From positions 104,028 to 168,027 of the forward strand of contig NZ_BOMS01000031.1 in the NCBI RefSeq assembly GCF_016862315.1: a stretch of 64,000 nucleotides of DNA. The letters are read 5' to 3'. The notes beneath the pieces are model-generated. The model saw only the letters and a list, made by a program, of their open reading frames with translations, made no database searches and was not told the origin of the DNA. How positions within the stretch are numbered: the stretch's first letter is position 1; each line of letters begins with the position of its first letter. Position numbers and translations under genes: made by a program. The DNA is from Actinoplanes palleronii. GTDB taxonomy: Bacteria; Actinomycetota; Actinomycetes; Mycobacteriales; Micromonosporaceae. Shown piece after piece: positions 19,332 through 28,921 of this stretch.

Positions 19332-20069
19332 ATGACCGTTGCGATCGTCACCGGCGCGTCGACCGGTATCGGACGTTCGGTTGCCGTCGCTCTGGGGCGC
19401 CGAAAGTGTCACGTAGTTGTGGTGTCTCGGTCGGACGATGACGGCAACCGGGAGACCTTGGCAGAGGTCGAGGCAGCGGGTGGAAGCGGCGTTCAAATCA
19501 CGGCGGACGTAGGTACCTCGTCCGGGGTAGCAAGGGTCTTTGCCGCGGCCGATGGCGAACCGCGGTTCCTGATCAACAACGCCGGCCGCAACGTGGCAAC
19601 ACCTTTTCGGCACTGGGCGGAGGGCGACTGGGACGAGATGTATCGAACCAACCTCCGGTCGGTGGCCCTGATGAGCCAACGCTTCGTGACCCGGCTTGAG
19701 TCCAGTGGCGGGACAGCGACCGGTGCTATCGTCAATGTCTCCTCGATCCGCGGGCTCGACGGCGCCTCGACCGGCGACACGGCGGCATACTCGGCCGCTA
19801 AGGCAGGGGTGATTAGCCTGACCGGTGCCCTCGCCAAAGAACTCGCGCCTTCGGTCACGGTCAACTGCGTGACTCCGGGGTACGTGCGCACCGCGTATCT
19901 CGCGCAGACGTCCAGGGAGCAGCGACGCGCTTGGCTCGGCAGCGTGCCGATCGCTCGTTTCATTGAACCGCACGAAGTGGCCGACGCGATTCTTTTCTTG
20001 CTCGACCATCGTGCGTTGACCGGCGCCAATCTCGTGATTGACGGTGGTTGGCGGATGGCTGCTGCCTAG
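19332..20069 (+). CDS. short-chain dehydrogenase/reductase (SDR)
   Basis: 245 aa from ATG 19332, preceded by AGGGCG; GTG at 19326 adds two residues. Classical SDR motifs: TGASTGIGRSVA (cofactor), NNAGRN, the catalytic Ser in VNVSSIRG, YSAAK, and VNCVTPGYVRT, ending VIDGGWRMAAA as in FabG-like enzymes. It likely reduces a keto group or oxidises a hydroxyl in the small-molecule pathway encoded around it. It converges with the ureohydrolase gene (4-bp overlap of stop regions). Confidence 0.92.
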   Translation: MTVAIVTGASTGIGRSVAVALGRRKCHVVVVSRSDDDGNRETLAEVEAAGGSGVQITADVGTSSGVARVFAAADGEPRFLINNAGRNVATPFRHWAEGDWDEMYRTNLRSVALMSQRFVTRLESSGGTATGAIVNVSSIRGLDGASTGDTAAYSAAKAGVISLTGALAKELAPSVTVNCVTPGYVRTAYLAQTSREQRRAWLGSVPIARFIEPHEVADAILFLLDHRALTGANLVIDGGWRMAAA

Positions 20070-21091
20070 CCTTCGTCCACATGTCGATCGAGCAACGGTC
20101 GGGTTGGATCCCACTGTTGCGCATCTCCACCCTCCTCCCCGCTTCGTGCGATGCTGCTCAAAGCCTCAAGGACAACGCGATTGGCAAGCAGCGCAGTGAT
20201 GTCGGCATGGTCGTAGGGTGGAGAGACCTCGACAACGTCAACACCCGCCAGAGGAACTCGCGAGCAGATCCTCCGCACGGCGTCCAGCAGCGCTCGCGCG
20301 CTCAAGCCGCCGGGCTCCGGCGTGCCAGTGCCAGGGGCGGCAGCAGGATCGCATACATCAATATCGACCGAGAGGAAGACCGCTTCTGAGCACTGAAGCG
20401 CGGTCTCGATCGCTTCGTCAATACAGACCATCAGCCCTCTATGCTCTATCTCGGCCATCTCGTAGGACCGCATGCGATGCTGGGCCATCCACCGGAGCAC
20501 CTCCGGTGGTGGCCAGTAGCCACGCAATCCGAGCTGAAGAAACTGATCGCCACGAATCGCGCCCGATTCGATCAAGCGCCGCATCGGCGCTCCGTGCCCC
20601 CAGAGCGAGCCGAACTCGATATGGCCGGTATCGGCATGTGCGTCGAAGTGAATCAAGCTGACGCTGCCATGACCCCTCACGTTGGCCACGCCCCTCACGT
20701 CGGCATAGGTGATTGAATGATCGCCACCTAGGATGATTGGGAGGGCGCCATTAGATGCGACGCTCTCTACCGCCATCTCAAGCTGACCGAGCGCTCTTCG
20801 CGCATCGCCGGAGAACATTTCAACGTCTCCGGCGTCGCGGATGATCAAGTCACAGAAAGCGTCCCTGCCCATCGCCAGAGAGGGGCGAGACGCATTATGG
20901 GGTAGGTAGTCGCATGTTCTAATAGCTTGGGGCCCGAAGCGCGTGCCTGGCCGGTGAGACGTCCCGCCGTCGAAGGGCGCACCAAGGATCACGACGTCGC
21001 AGGCTCGGAGCGAATCCGGATCCTGCAGGCTGCAACGTTCGGCACCCAGGAAAGTAACATCAGGACCGTACTGAGATCCGTATCGATCCAA
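20066..21091 (-). CDS. ureohydrolase (agmatinase / guanidino-acid hydrolase family)
   Basis: 341 aa. The Mn-binding signatures of the arginase superfamily are intact: PIILGGDHSITY, LIHFDAHADTG, and SVDIDVCDPAAAPGTGTPEP. These enzymes hydrolyse a guanidino group to an amine plus urea. The N-terminal YGPDVTFLGAERCSL and GAPFDGGTSHRPGTRFGP are closer to agmatinase or guanidinobutyrase than to arginase. With the 2-ketoarginine-methyltransferase-like protein and two aminotransferases nearby, a guanidino acid derived from (methyl)arginine is a plausible substrate (inference). The region upstream is divergent from the decayed IS. Confidence 0.92.
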   Translation of the reverse strand: MDRYGSQYGPDVTFLGAERCSLQDPDSLRACDVVILGAPFDGGTSHRPGTRFGPQAIRTCDYLPHNASRPSLAMGRDAFCDLIIRDAGDVEMFSGDARRALGQLEMAVESVASNGALPIILGGDHSITYADVRGVANVRGHGSVSLIHFDAHADTGHIEFGSLWGHGAPMRRLIESGAIRGDQFLQLGLRGYWPPPEVLRWMAQHRMRSYEMAEIEHRGLMVCIDEAIETALQCSEAVFLSVDIDVCDPAAAPGTGTPEPGGLSARALLDAVRRICSRVPLAGVDVVEVSPPYDHADITALLANRVVLEALSSIARSGEEGGDAQQWDPTRPLLDRHVDEG

Positions 21092-21329
21092 CGCGTCTGC
21101 CCCCCAGTGAGGAATCGCATGGAGATCTGGTCAGAGCGTTGCAGACATTGACGAAGAGCGCCAGTGTTACTTACTCCGGGGAGGTCGGTCGCGGCCTGTT
21201 CGGGTTGATCTAGCGTTGGGTCCGTTTGGAGATTGTTCTGCGGGTTCCGGTAGATAGTGATCACTCGATGGCATGAAAATGAACATCGGTCGCGCCGCGC
21301 CGGTCGGCTGCACGGTTGGGCTGGTCATG

Positions 21330-21667
21330 AGCGCGCGTAGCGGTACCCCAGCGACGAGCAGTGGGCCTTGCTCGGCCCGTTCCTGGACGCCTGGGGAGCC
21401 ACACGGAGCTCGGTAGCTGGCCGCCAAGGCGAACAGGATCTTCGGGAGATTATCAACGCGATCCTGTATGCCACAGAAACCGGTTACTTATGACTATTTC
21501 GTCCTGTGGCGCAATGACGGCACTGATCCGGCGATCCACGATCTGCTGCACGGCCAGGCCCGCGAGAGCCGGCCGGACCGAGGACCCCGTCCGCGGTCGC
21601 CCTGGATACCAGTCGATCCGGGCGGCGAACCACGTTCCGGCCGCCACGACGGGCAAAGACGCGGGTA
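21330..21667 (+). pseudogene. truncated IS5-family transposase, interrupted by a second IS5-type element
   Basis: The 5' part reads RYPSDEQWALLGPFLDAWGA and LREIINAILYATETGYL, then a TGA and a frame change to YFVLWRNDGTDPAIHDLLHG and a degraded QSIRAANHVPAATTGKDAG. That is the N-terminal half of an IS5/IS4-like transposase. It stops exactly at TA 21666-21667, the insertion point of the neighbouring IS. Its 3' half is not found on the other side (22703 onward is the end of another gene), so a deletion accompanied or followed the insertion. Confidence 0.8.
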
Positions 21668-22700
21668 GGGCCTGTATCGAAGTCGCTTACAGCCATTCGT
21701 TGATCGCGGCGATGGTCACGGTGGCTTCGTAGCGGACGGCCAGCTTGTCGTATCGAGTGGCGACTCCACGGTTGCGCTTGAGCCGGTTGATCCCGCACTC
21801 GACAGCATGCCGCTGCTTGTACAGCTCGGGGTCGAAGGCCGGCGGCCGGCCGCCCTTCCAGCCGAGCTTGCGCCGGTTGGCGTCCTGGTCAACCCTTGGA
21901 CGGGATGGTCGCCTTGATGCCACGCCGACGCAGGTAGCGGCGGGTTTTTCGGCTGGTGTAGGCCTTGTCGGCCAGGACCCGATCCGGACGGGTCCTGGGC
22001 CGGCCGCCGCCAAGCCGCGGCACCCGGATGCCGTCGACCACCGCGATGAACTGCGGGTTGTCCCCACGCTGTCCGGCTGTCAGCACGATCGACAACGGCT
22101 TCTGGCCCTGCTCGCACCCCAGATGCAGCTTCGTGGTCAGGCCGCCACGAGACCTGCCCAGCGCATGATCAGCCGGCTCGACGCGCACCCCGCCCGGGAG
22201 TTCCGCCTGCAGATCCCCCTTTTACGCGCGCCAGCAGCATGCTGATGCGCGCGGGCGATCGTCGAGTCCACCGAGACATCCCAGACGATCTGGCCGGCCG
22301 CGTCCGCGACGGCCTGCAAAGCGGTCAGGATCCGCGTCCAGGTCCCGTCGCGCTGCCAGCGCCGAAACAGTGCGTACGCCGCCGACCAGGATCCATACGC
22401 CACGGGTATGTCCCGCCACGGAGCACCCACCCGGATACGCCACCGGACCCCATCGATGAGCTGCCGTTTCGTCCACTGCGACGGCCGGCCCGGCCTGCGA
22501 CCGGGCGGCAACAGCGGCTCCAGCGCCGCCCACTGCACGTCGGTCAGGTCGTGCCGCCGCGTCACCGCTAAGGTGTCCACGAGGTCTCCGGTGGTCTCCG
22601 GTTTTGCTTGGTCGCTAAACCAACTACCGGAGACCTCGCTGCCTATCGATCAACGACACGCGTGACCTCCACCGCCGTGGGACCACTTCGATACAGGCTC
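21668..22700 (-). mobile_element. IS5-family (IS427-like) insertion sequence, 1,033 bp
   Basis: Ends are inverted repeats: GGGCCTGTATCGAAGT at the left and GAGCCTGTATCGAAGT read inward at the right (22685-22700), 15 of 16 identical. TA is present on both sides (21666-21667 and 22701-22702), consistent with the TA-type target duplication of IS427-like elements. It carries one transposase split over three frames and is nested inside an older transposase remnant. Confidence 0.8.
21687..22580 (-). pseudogene. IS5-family transposase in three frames
   Basis: The frame-1 part (from GTG 22580) reads LTDVQWAALEPLLPPGRRPG, IDGVRWRIRVGAPWRDIPVA and the first catalytic Asp in DVSVDSTIARAHQHAAG. At a run of AAAAGGGGG near 22215-22225 the reading must shift to continue as [39 protein letters not shown]. 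This looks like the programmed frameshift used by IS427-group elements. A second change of frame near 21890-21900 leads to [20 protein letters not shown] and ends INEWL. That second shift is not at a slippery run and is probably a disabling indel. Confidence 0.8.
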
Positions 22701-22715
22701 TAGACGGGCCGTTCC

Positions 22716-25553
22716 TCAAGGTTCGTGGGTCGCGACGGGCCGGCTTGTGCCGATGATTCGGGCTGTGGTGCCGGTGACTATTTTCAGGATCTCCGTGCGG
22801 GTCCTGCTCCACGCGATGGCCGGTCGCGCGGTTGCGGTGGCTGGCTCGGGAAGCGATGAGATCAGCCGCTTGACCAGCAACATCACCAGGACGTCCCCGC
22901 CGTGCCGTTGCCCGCTGTTTCGGCACGAGGCGCAGGTGACAACCGTGTTGGTGATCGGGCTGGTGCCCAGGCAGTCTGGGCACCGTAAAAGCGGTCCGGC
23001 CGCGTGGCGGGCGAGCGTGCGGGCGAACGCATACGGTCCTTCGCCGCCGTAGCCCCAGGCGAACGCCCCTCGGGCGCCGGCCTCCTCGTCGCGCAGCAGT
23101 GCCGTTTGACCGTCGGGGTATTCGATGACGACCAGATGCTCGCCCTCGGAATCGATCACCCCGTGATAACGCCAGTTCGGTAGCCGAAGCTGACCGGCCG
23201 CCTGGTCGAGCACGCTGAGCAGATGGCGCGACCCGTCTTCGGACGAAGGCATCACCGCCTCCGTGAGATCCGTCGTGATCGCCCATGCCGTCATGACCTC
23301 GACGAGGGTGCGCGGGTAAGACAGGACCAGGCGCGACCGGGGTGCCTCGTCGGCGTCGTCATGGCGCTGCTCGACGGGCACCTCGACGGACTCATCTTCC
23401 TCAAGCAAATAGGGCTCGTCCTCGTCGCAGGCGGTGTACAGGTCGTCGAGGGTCGCGGCCAGATGCCGCGACGGCGTCTGGTCGCCGTTCAGCCGGGCGG
23501 CCAGGGCGTCGGCCCATAATGTCAGCAGCAGTGCCGTGGTGTAGGCGGCGTCCGTGGCCCGCGGCTGGTGGGCGAGTTCGTCGAGCGCGAGCTCTCGGAT
23601 CGGCTCGGGCAGCCGTGTGACGGTGTCCGTGACCGGGCGCGCGGTGCGGGATTCGGATAGCCAGCCGGCGGCCCGCAACACAGATTGCCACGCTTGTGCG
23701 GCGAGTTCGAACTCGGAACCGCTCGCCTGCCAGGGCAGATAACGCAGCCTGTCGGTCGGGTTCTCCGCCTCCACGGCCCGGACCGGCAAAGCCCGGCGCA
23801 GGTCGTCGGATTCTCTGAGCAGTCCTGCGATGACAACGGCACCGCGGGCCGCGACGGCGGGTGAGCTGGTGTGGTAGGTGGAGCGGTTGACGAACAGGTA
23901 GAGGGCGTCGGTGTACACGCTGAGCGCGACTTGGTCGTCGGCGTTGGCTGCGGCGGTGGCCAGGCTGAGCAGACGCCGCCCGGTCAGCAGCGCCCGCCGG
24001 TCGTAGCCGTTCCTGAACGCCGCGATTCCCAGATCTCGTAGCGCTTCGGCGATCAGCGCGGCCGGGCTGGGCCGACGCGATAGGTGGGCGACACGCCAAC
24101 CGGTGCGGTCAGCGGGGATCGACGGCCCGGAATCCGCCCCGATCAGCTTGACGCCGATCGTTTCCAAATGGGTCTCGATGGCGTCGCATCGGGAGTACCG
24201 GCGCTGGGTGTAGAGCGCGGTCCCGATCCGGGTGAGGCGCTCGATGTCAGCGCCGAAGCTTCCCGCCTCGTGATGCCCACCAGACCAGCCGATCGATGCC
24301 GAGCGGGGCGAAGCGAGGACCGCGAGCAGCCGGTCGACAGTCGACTCCAGCAGCTCATAGCTCCCGTCGAAGCCCGGGGCCGGGGCCGCGTTGGGAAACC
24401 GCGCACTGAGATCGTCGGGAACCAGCGTCGATAGCAGCCGACTGATCGTATCGACATTTGCGGGCTCGCGCGTCGACGCGTGGACCTGATCGTAGGCTGA
24501 CCCTTCCAGTTGCGGCCGGACGGTCGGCGTGACTCGCGGCGTGAGAGCGCGGTCTGCGAGTCGGGTTGCCCGCGATGGGGGAGCAGGTGCAGGCTTGTCG
24601 GGCCATGCGGGTAGCTCCACGACGGCGAGCACGTCCTGCGGGGTCATGACGTGCACGAGCCGCGCCACTACGACTTCGGCCACGCCGTCGAGCGCCTCGG
24701 CGGCGACCTGATGGCGACCGGCCGCCCGGTCCTGCACCGCAAGATCGAAAAGCACGTCAAGAACTGCGCCGCAGACCGTCTGCGACCAGCTCAGCCGCAC
24801 GCCCAGCGCGGTGAGCGCCATCACTGCCGCCTGGTGTACCGGAGCCGTCTCCCGGCCAAGATCAGCGCCGACCTCGCGAACGGAGCGTGCGACGTCATCC
24901 GCCTCCCACACTGTGTTCGGTCCGGAGCAGAGGGTGACGCTCCACGTCACCGCCGCCAGCCGGTGCTCGGCGACCGGCAGCCGGGAGCTGCCGACCAGGT
25001 CCCCGAGCACCGCCACCTCCCGGGAGAGATCGCGGCGGCGACCGGGCTCGGAGCGCAGGGCGCGCCGGGCGACGTGATTGACCAGCCATTCCGGCGTGGC
25101 CCGCCGAGCTCCGCTCGACGTGGCCCCACCGACGATCACGATCGACAGCACCAGGCACGTGAACGCCGCCCGGGTCGTGACAGCGCTCGGATTGGCCGCC
25201 AGCCCCAGCGGCACACAGACTCCTAGCAAGGCGGCGACCCCCACCGACGTAGCCATCCGCCAGCCGGCCACGACGCTGACCGTGCGCCACGAGAACTGTG
25301 ACAAAGCCTGCGTCGCGACCGCGACGACGGCCGGGATCACCACCAGCAGCGCCGCGGCGACGGCCGCGATCGCTGCATCGACCGTGGCCTGATATGAGCC
25401 CGCGTCCGCTGCCCTCGAGATCGGCATCAGCCATACCACGGTCAGCGCAACGGCCAGCGAAGTCACCGCAGCCGACAAGGTCAGCACACGCCGCCACCAT
25501 CCGCAGTCCCGAAACCAGAACGTCACAGCACGAGTATCAGCGGTACCCACCAC
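22716..25553 (-). CDS. large membrane protein of unknown function with C-terminal zinc-ribbon-like motif
   Basis: 945 aa. The N-terminus has four probable membrane helices within the first 150 residues (VLTLSAAVTSLAVALTVVWL; AAIAAVAAALLVVIPAVVAV; ATSVGVAALLGVCVPLGLA; AFTCLVLSIVIVGG). The long cytoplasmic part is helical, with degenerate TPR-like stretches. Near the C-terminus CPDCLG...TCASCRNSG forms a two-CxxC zinc-ribbon-like unit (about residues 875-895). No family was recognised. It lies 205 bp downstream of the nuclease-STAND gene in the same direction, so the two may act together; a membrane-bound partner of that system is conceivable but unproven. Confidence 0.75.
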   Translation of the reverse strand: MVGTADTRAVTFWFRDCGWWRRVLTLSAAVTSLAVALTVVWLMPISRAADAGSYQATVDAAIAAVAAALLVVIPAVVAVATQALSQFSWRTVSVVAGWRMATSVGVAALLGVCVPLGLAANPSAVTTRAAFTCLVLSIVIVGGATSSGARRATPEWLVNHVARRALRSEPGRRRDLSREVAVLGDLVGSSRLPVAEHRLAAVTWSVTLCSGPNTVWEADDVARSVREVGADLGRETAPVHQAAVMALTALGVRLSWSQTVCGAVLDVLFDLAVQDRAAGRHQVAAEALDGVAEVVVARLVHVMTPQDVLAVVELPAWPDKPAPAPPSRATRLADRALTPRVTPTVRPQLEGSAYDQVHASTREPANVDTISRLLSTLVPDDLSARFPNAAPAPGFDGSYELLESTVDRLLAVLASPRSASIGWSGGHHEAGSFGADIERLTRIGTALYTQRRYSRCDAIETHLETIGVKLIGADSGPSIPADRTGWRVAHLSRRPSPAALIAEALRDLGIAAFRNGYDRRALLTGRRLLSLATAAANADDQVALSVYTDALYLFVNRSTYHTSSPAVAARGAVVIAGLLRESDDLRRALPVRAVEAENPTDRLRYLPWQASGSEFELAAQAWQSVLRAAGWLSESRTARPVTDTVTRLPEPIRELALDELAHQPRATDAAYTTALLLTLWADALAARLNGDQTPSRHLAATLDDLYTACDEDEPYLLEEDESVEVPVEQRHDDADEAPRSRLVLSYPRTLVEVMTAWAITTDLTEAVMPSSEDGSRHLLSVLDQAAGQLRLPNWRYHGVIDSEGEHLVVIEYPDGQTALLRDEEAGARGAFAWGYGGEGPYAFARTLARHAAGPLLRCPDCLGTSPITNTVVTCASCRNSGQRHGGDVLVMLLVKRLISSLPEPATATARPAIAWSRTRTEILKIVTGTTARIIGTSRPVATHEP

Positions 25554-25757
25554 TGTCGACGCTCGCCCCCCGCACTCACCCTGGCCGAGTGCGTGTGCCG
25601 GTTGTTGTGACGTCGCTCGCGGCGGTCATTGTCGGCGAGCGGCGCCTCCTGAGGACATCGAGGACCACCGTAAGCGACGATTACCAGCTGGGATTCGGGC
25701 TGGAACCCCTACACCAGAGCGCGATGACTGTGATGTAGATGCTGGCATGGAGCAGGC

Positions 25758-28574
25758 TCATGGGGCTGTATCCCCGATGGGCGATGGTCTCTCCGGGAGT
25801 TCTGGCTCGCCGAACCAGACTTCCTGAATCTCGTGTTTCCAGATCAGCAGCCCGCGGTCAGCGAGTTCCTGGAACGCCTGCGCAGCGGCCAGAACCGAGG
25901 TCCGCCCTTCGACCGCGGCCTGCGCCAAGCTGTAGAAGCTCGAGTCGCCGCCCGAGAATCGGGCGGCGAACGGCAACGCCCCGAGTGTCGTGATCAATCC
26001 TTCCTTGTCCTCACCTACCTGGCTGAACTGCTCAGCAACACGCTGATAGACCTGCCACGGTGGCCCGGACCACCGCAGACTACGCAAATCGATTTCTTCC
26101 TCGTGGTCGTCCTTCGGGCCCCAGCCGAGCAGCAGGGTGATCCGGGCGTGCCCAGCGAGGTGTTCCAGATCGGCCGGGGCGACGTCTACCGAGAACCGTT
26201 GCACCCTGGCTTCCCGATAGCGGATCATGCCGTCGAGCGCGACGCGGACCACGGAGGTGTCCATCGTTGCCTCGTCGGCGAGCCGTTGCACGCTGGTTGT
26301 CAGAACTTCCGGGCGTCCCCGGTCGCGGAGGTGCTGAAAAAGCTGGTCGGTGGCCGGTAAGATCCGAGTCAACAGGGCCACGCGTTGCTCATCCTGTACG
26401 AACTCGTCGGGCAGCGTCAGGACCTGCGCGACCTCCGGTAGATCGTCCTCGCACCGCCACCGCTCGACACCGTTCTCGGTCTGGTGGTGATAGACGCCGA
26501 TCGTGGCCAGTGTCTCAGCGAGTTCGCCGACCGTGGTCGGCAGCCTGAGCCCCCGTGCCGCCAGCGCCGTTCGCAGCGACTCCCGGGACCGGATCTTCAG
26601 CAGGTTCGTCTCCATGTCGGCGTCGTCGCTGATTCCCCAGCTCAGGCCGGTCTGGCTACCCTTAGGGAGCGTTTCTGCGCGGCTAATGCCTATCTGGTCG
26701 AACAACTCGTCCAGACTGCCGTCGAGGTCCAAGACGGTGGCGGTGGCGACGGCGATCTCGACGAACATCGCCTCGTACGGAAGCAGCCGCTGCCAGCCGG
26801 ACGGCGTCCAACCACGGCGTAGGTGTCTGACAACCGAGCTGACTTCCTCTGGCAGCTGGCCGGAGATCAGATACTCCCGGAAGAGGTCCCAGTACGTGTC
26901 GAGCCGGCCGCCGACGTCCACCAGCAGCCGAGCGGCGATCAGCGAGTCGATGACAACTGCCGGAGCCAAGTCGGCCGCTTCGTCGGCGGGGACCGGCGCC
27001 GCCGATGCGATCTTCTCCAGGGCACGCCGTTCCATCGGCCGTAGGCCCGCAAGGTCCTGCTCGAACAGTGCCGCGACATCGAGCTGCTGATGTGCCAGCA
27101 CCTTCGTGCTTCGACCGGTGATGTGCTCGGCGAGCTTCTTCAGCAGCCACGGGAGTCCCTGACCGTAGGTCCGCAGCCGTGCCGCCGTGCCGGCCGACAG
27201 CCCGGCGTGCGGGCTGGTCAGGAAACCGTCGATCTCGTCTTCCGTCCAGGTCTGGAGCGTGAACACCGCCGATGCCGCCAGAATCTGGTGCCGGACCGGG
27301 TGCGCGATATCCGTGGACCAATCGGCCAGGTCGGTGCGCCAGGCGAAACCCAGTGTCAGCGGAATACCGGCGCCGGACATCGCGAGGAGCAGGTCCCGGA
27401 AGTCTCGGGCAGCCAGTTCGTCGCCGAACACGGACTCGAACTGGTCGAAGAACAACAGAAGTGGCCGTCCCGACGTGTTCCACGTCGCGTCTCCGACACT
27501 GCGGACAGCGCTCGCCACGCCGTCCCAGGACTGCTCGCCTCCGAGCGTGACGAGTCCAGCCGTCGCGGCCTGGTCGACGAACTGCCGCAACGCCGCAGCG
27601 GCGTACCCGTGGTGGCTCACAGCACGGGTGTCCAAGACGGTGGCACAGCCCCCGCGCCGTTCGATCTCGTCCTTGAGGCGCAGGGCGACCGAACTCTTGC
27701 CCCACCCCGATTTGGCGTGGATCACGACGGAGGAGACCGCGCCGACCTGCTCCACGATCTCGCTGATCAGCCGTTCTCTGCCGACGAAGAACTCGGCAGC
27801 GGCGGGCAGCCGATGGTCCAGGCCGCTCTCACCGCCCCGCACCTCCACCAGCACAGGCAGGTCCGCTTCCACCCCGGCGGGTGGCACGCCAGAGGTACCC
27901 CAGTACGCGACGATAGGAAGGCCGCGGGCGTACCGGTCTGCCGCGACCAGGGTCACCACCGGCTCAGGTACCGGGACCGGACCCCAGACCACGACCTCAA
28001 CGCCCTGCCTGGTGTCTATGTCCAGTACAACTCGCGCCGAGAAGATCCCGTGCTCGGTGACCACCAAGGCTGGGTCGACGAGCATCCGGTCGCGCAGCGG
28101 CACGGGAAGAGGCTCGATTAGGTGCAACTGTCGGGCGATGTCAGCGACCCGGTCGGCGTCGAAGTACCTGAAGAGGCTGTCCCTGGCCTGGATGGTGCGA
28201 GCCTGTTCGGCGCCTTCACTCGTCAATCCTGGCAGCACGAACATGAGCCCTTCAGTCTCGGGCTCGGCCAGCCGCCGCGCATGAACCTTGCCGTAGAACG
28301 CGACCAGTTCCTTGGCCGGGACGGGACTGCTGTAAGCCTTGCACTCCACCAACACGGTCCGGCCGTTGCTGACATGGGTGAGCACGATGTCCAGCTCGAT
28401 ACCGTTGCTGGTCACGTTGAGATTCTCCCGGCGTGGCTCGGTGAATCCGAATCGGGCCGAAAGCCGTGCGATGAAATGCTCGAAGAGATGACCTCTTGCG
28501 TTGGCGATCTCCGAAGGACTATCGCCCTCGGCGACTACGACGACCTTCGTCTCTTGAACCGTCATCGCGTGCAT
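25758..28574 (-). CDS. PD-(D/E)XK (Mrr-like) nuclease - STAND ATPase fusion, Avs-like defence candidate
   Basis: 938 aa from ATG 28574 (ATG 28565 is equally possible); longer upstream reading is low-complexity and unlikely. Residues about 15-150 are a restriction-endonuclease-like domain: GHLFEHFIARLSARFGF, then NGIELDIVLTH...TVLVECKAY, giving the D...E-x-K catalytic triad. Residues about 265-560 are a STAND ATPase with FFVGRERLISEI, P-loop IHAKSGWGKSSVAL and Walker B LLLFFDQFESVFG. The C-terminal 380 residues are a helical sensor-like region with no recognised repeats. This order (nuclease effector, STAND, sensor) matches the logic of Avs-type antiphage proteins, where ligand binding activates the nuclease. 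No ribosome-binding site is obvious, so the mRNA may be leaderless. Confidence 0.85.
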   Translation of the reverse strand: MHAMTVQETKVVVVAEGDSPSEIANARGHLFEHFIARLSARFGFTEPRRENLNVTSNGIELDIVLTHVSNGRTVLVECKAYSSPVPAKELVAFYGKVHARRLAEPETEGLMFVLPGLTSEGAEQARTIQARDSLFRYFDADRVADIARQLHLIEPLPVPLRDRMLVDPALVVTEHGIFSARVVLDIDTRQGVEVVVWGPVPVPEPVVTLVAADRYARGLPIVAYWGTSGVPPAGVEADLPVLVEVRGGESGLDHRLPAAAEFFVGRERLISEIVEQVGAVSSVVIHAKSGWGKSSVALRLKDEIERRGGCATVLDTRAVSHHGYAAAALRQFVDQAATAGLVTLGGEQSWDGVASAVRSVGDATWNTSGRPLLLFFDQFESVFGDELAARDFRDLLLAMSGAGIPLTLGFAWRTDLADWSTDIAHPVRHQILAASAVFTLQTWTEDEIDGFLTSPHAGLSAGTAARLRTYGQGLPWLLKKLAEHITGRSTKVLAHQQLDVAALFEQDLAGLRPMERRALEKIASAAPVPADEAADLAPAVVIDSLIAARLLVDVGGRLDTYWDLFREYLISGQLPEEVSSVVRHLRRGWTPSGWQRLLPYEAMFVEIAVATATVLDLDGSLDELFDQIGISRAETLPKGSQTGLSWGISDDADMETNLLKIRSRESLRTALAARGLRLPTTVGELAETLATIGVYHHQTENGVERWRCEDDLPEVAQVLTLPDEFVQDEQRVALLTRILPATDQLFQHLRDRGRPEVLTTSVQRLADEATMDTSVVRVALDGMIRYREARVQRFSVDVAPADLEHLAGHARITLLLGWGPKDDHEEEIDLRSLRWSGPPWQVYQRVAEQFSQVGEDKEGLITTLGALPFAARFSGGDSSFYSLAQAAVEGRTSVLAAAQAFQELADRGLLIWKHEIQEVWFGEPELPERPSPIGDTAP

Positions 28575-28921
28575 ACGATGACGATATCGAGCACAGTAAT
28601 CATTCCGCGCCGGCCGCATGCCGCGACGGCCTCCCGGCCCGGCTGGGGTCGACGGGTTATGCGCGTGTAAGGGCGTTGCGCAGGTCCGCCGGTCCGCCGC
28701 GGCAGGAGTAGAGCCGCCATGCAAGGCCGAGATCGTCCGGGATTGGAAGCCGCCGCCAACGGGCGCACCACCCTGGCCTCCGCCACACACCCGCAGCTGC
28801 TCAACGTAGCTTGCCGGGCCGCACCCGCCCCGCCCCGCCCCGCCAAGTGAAGTGAAGTGAACACCATGACCGGCCGCGAGCAGGGTCCTTCAGTTGACGG
28901 CCGAAGGGCGGCTGCCCAACG
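28575..28921. other. gene-free spacer upstream of the nuclease-STAND gene
   Basis: 347 bp without a credible gene. It should contain the promoter for the nuclease-STAND transcript. A short GAAGTGAAGTGAA run (28849-28860) and a C-rich CCCGCCCCGCC tract (28826-28842) are low-complexity only. Confidence 0.4.

Noticed and set aside
28826..28860. GAAGTGAAGTGAA / CCCGCCCCGCC tracts as an origin or iteron set
   Set aside because: Too short and too simple; no initiator gene nearby and not repeated elsewhere.
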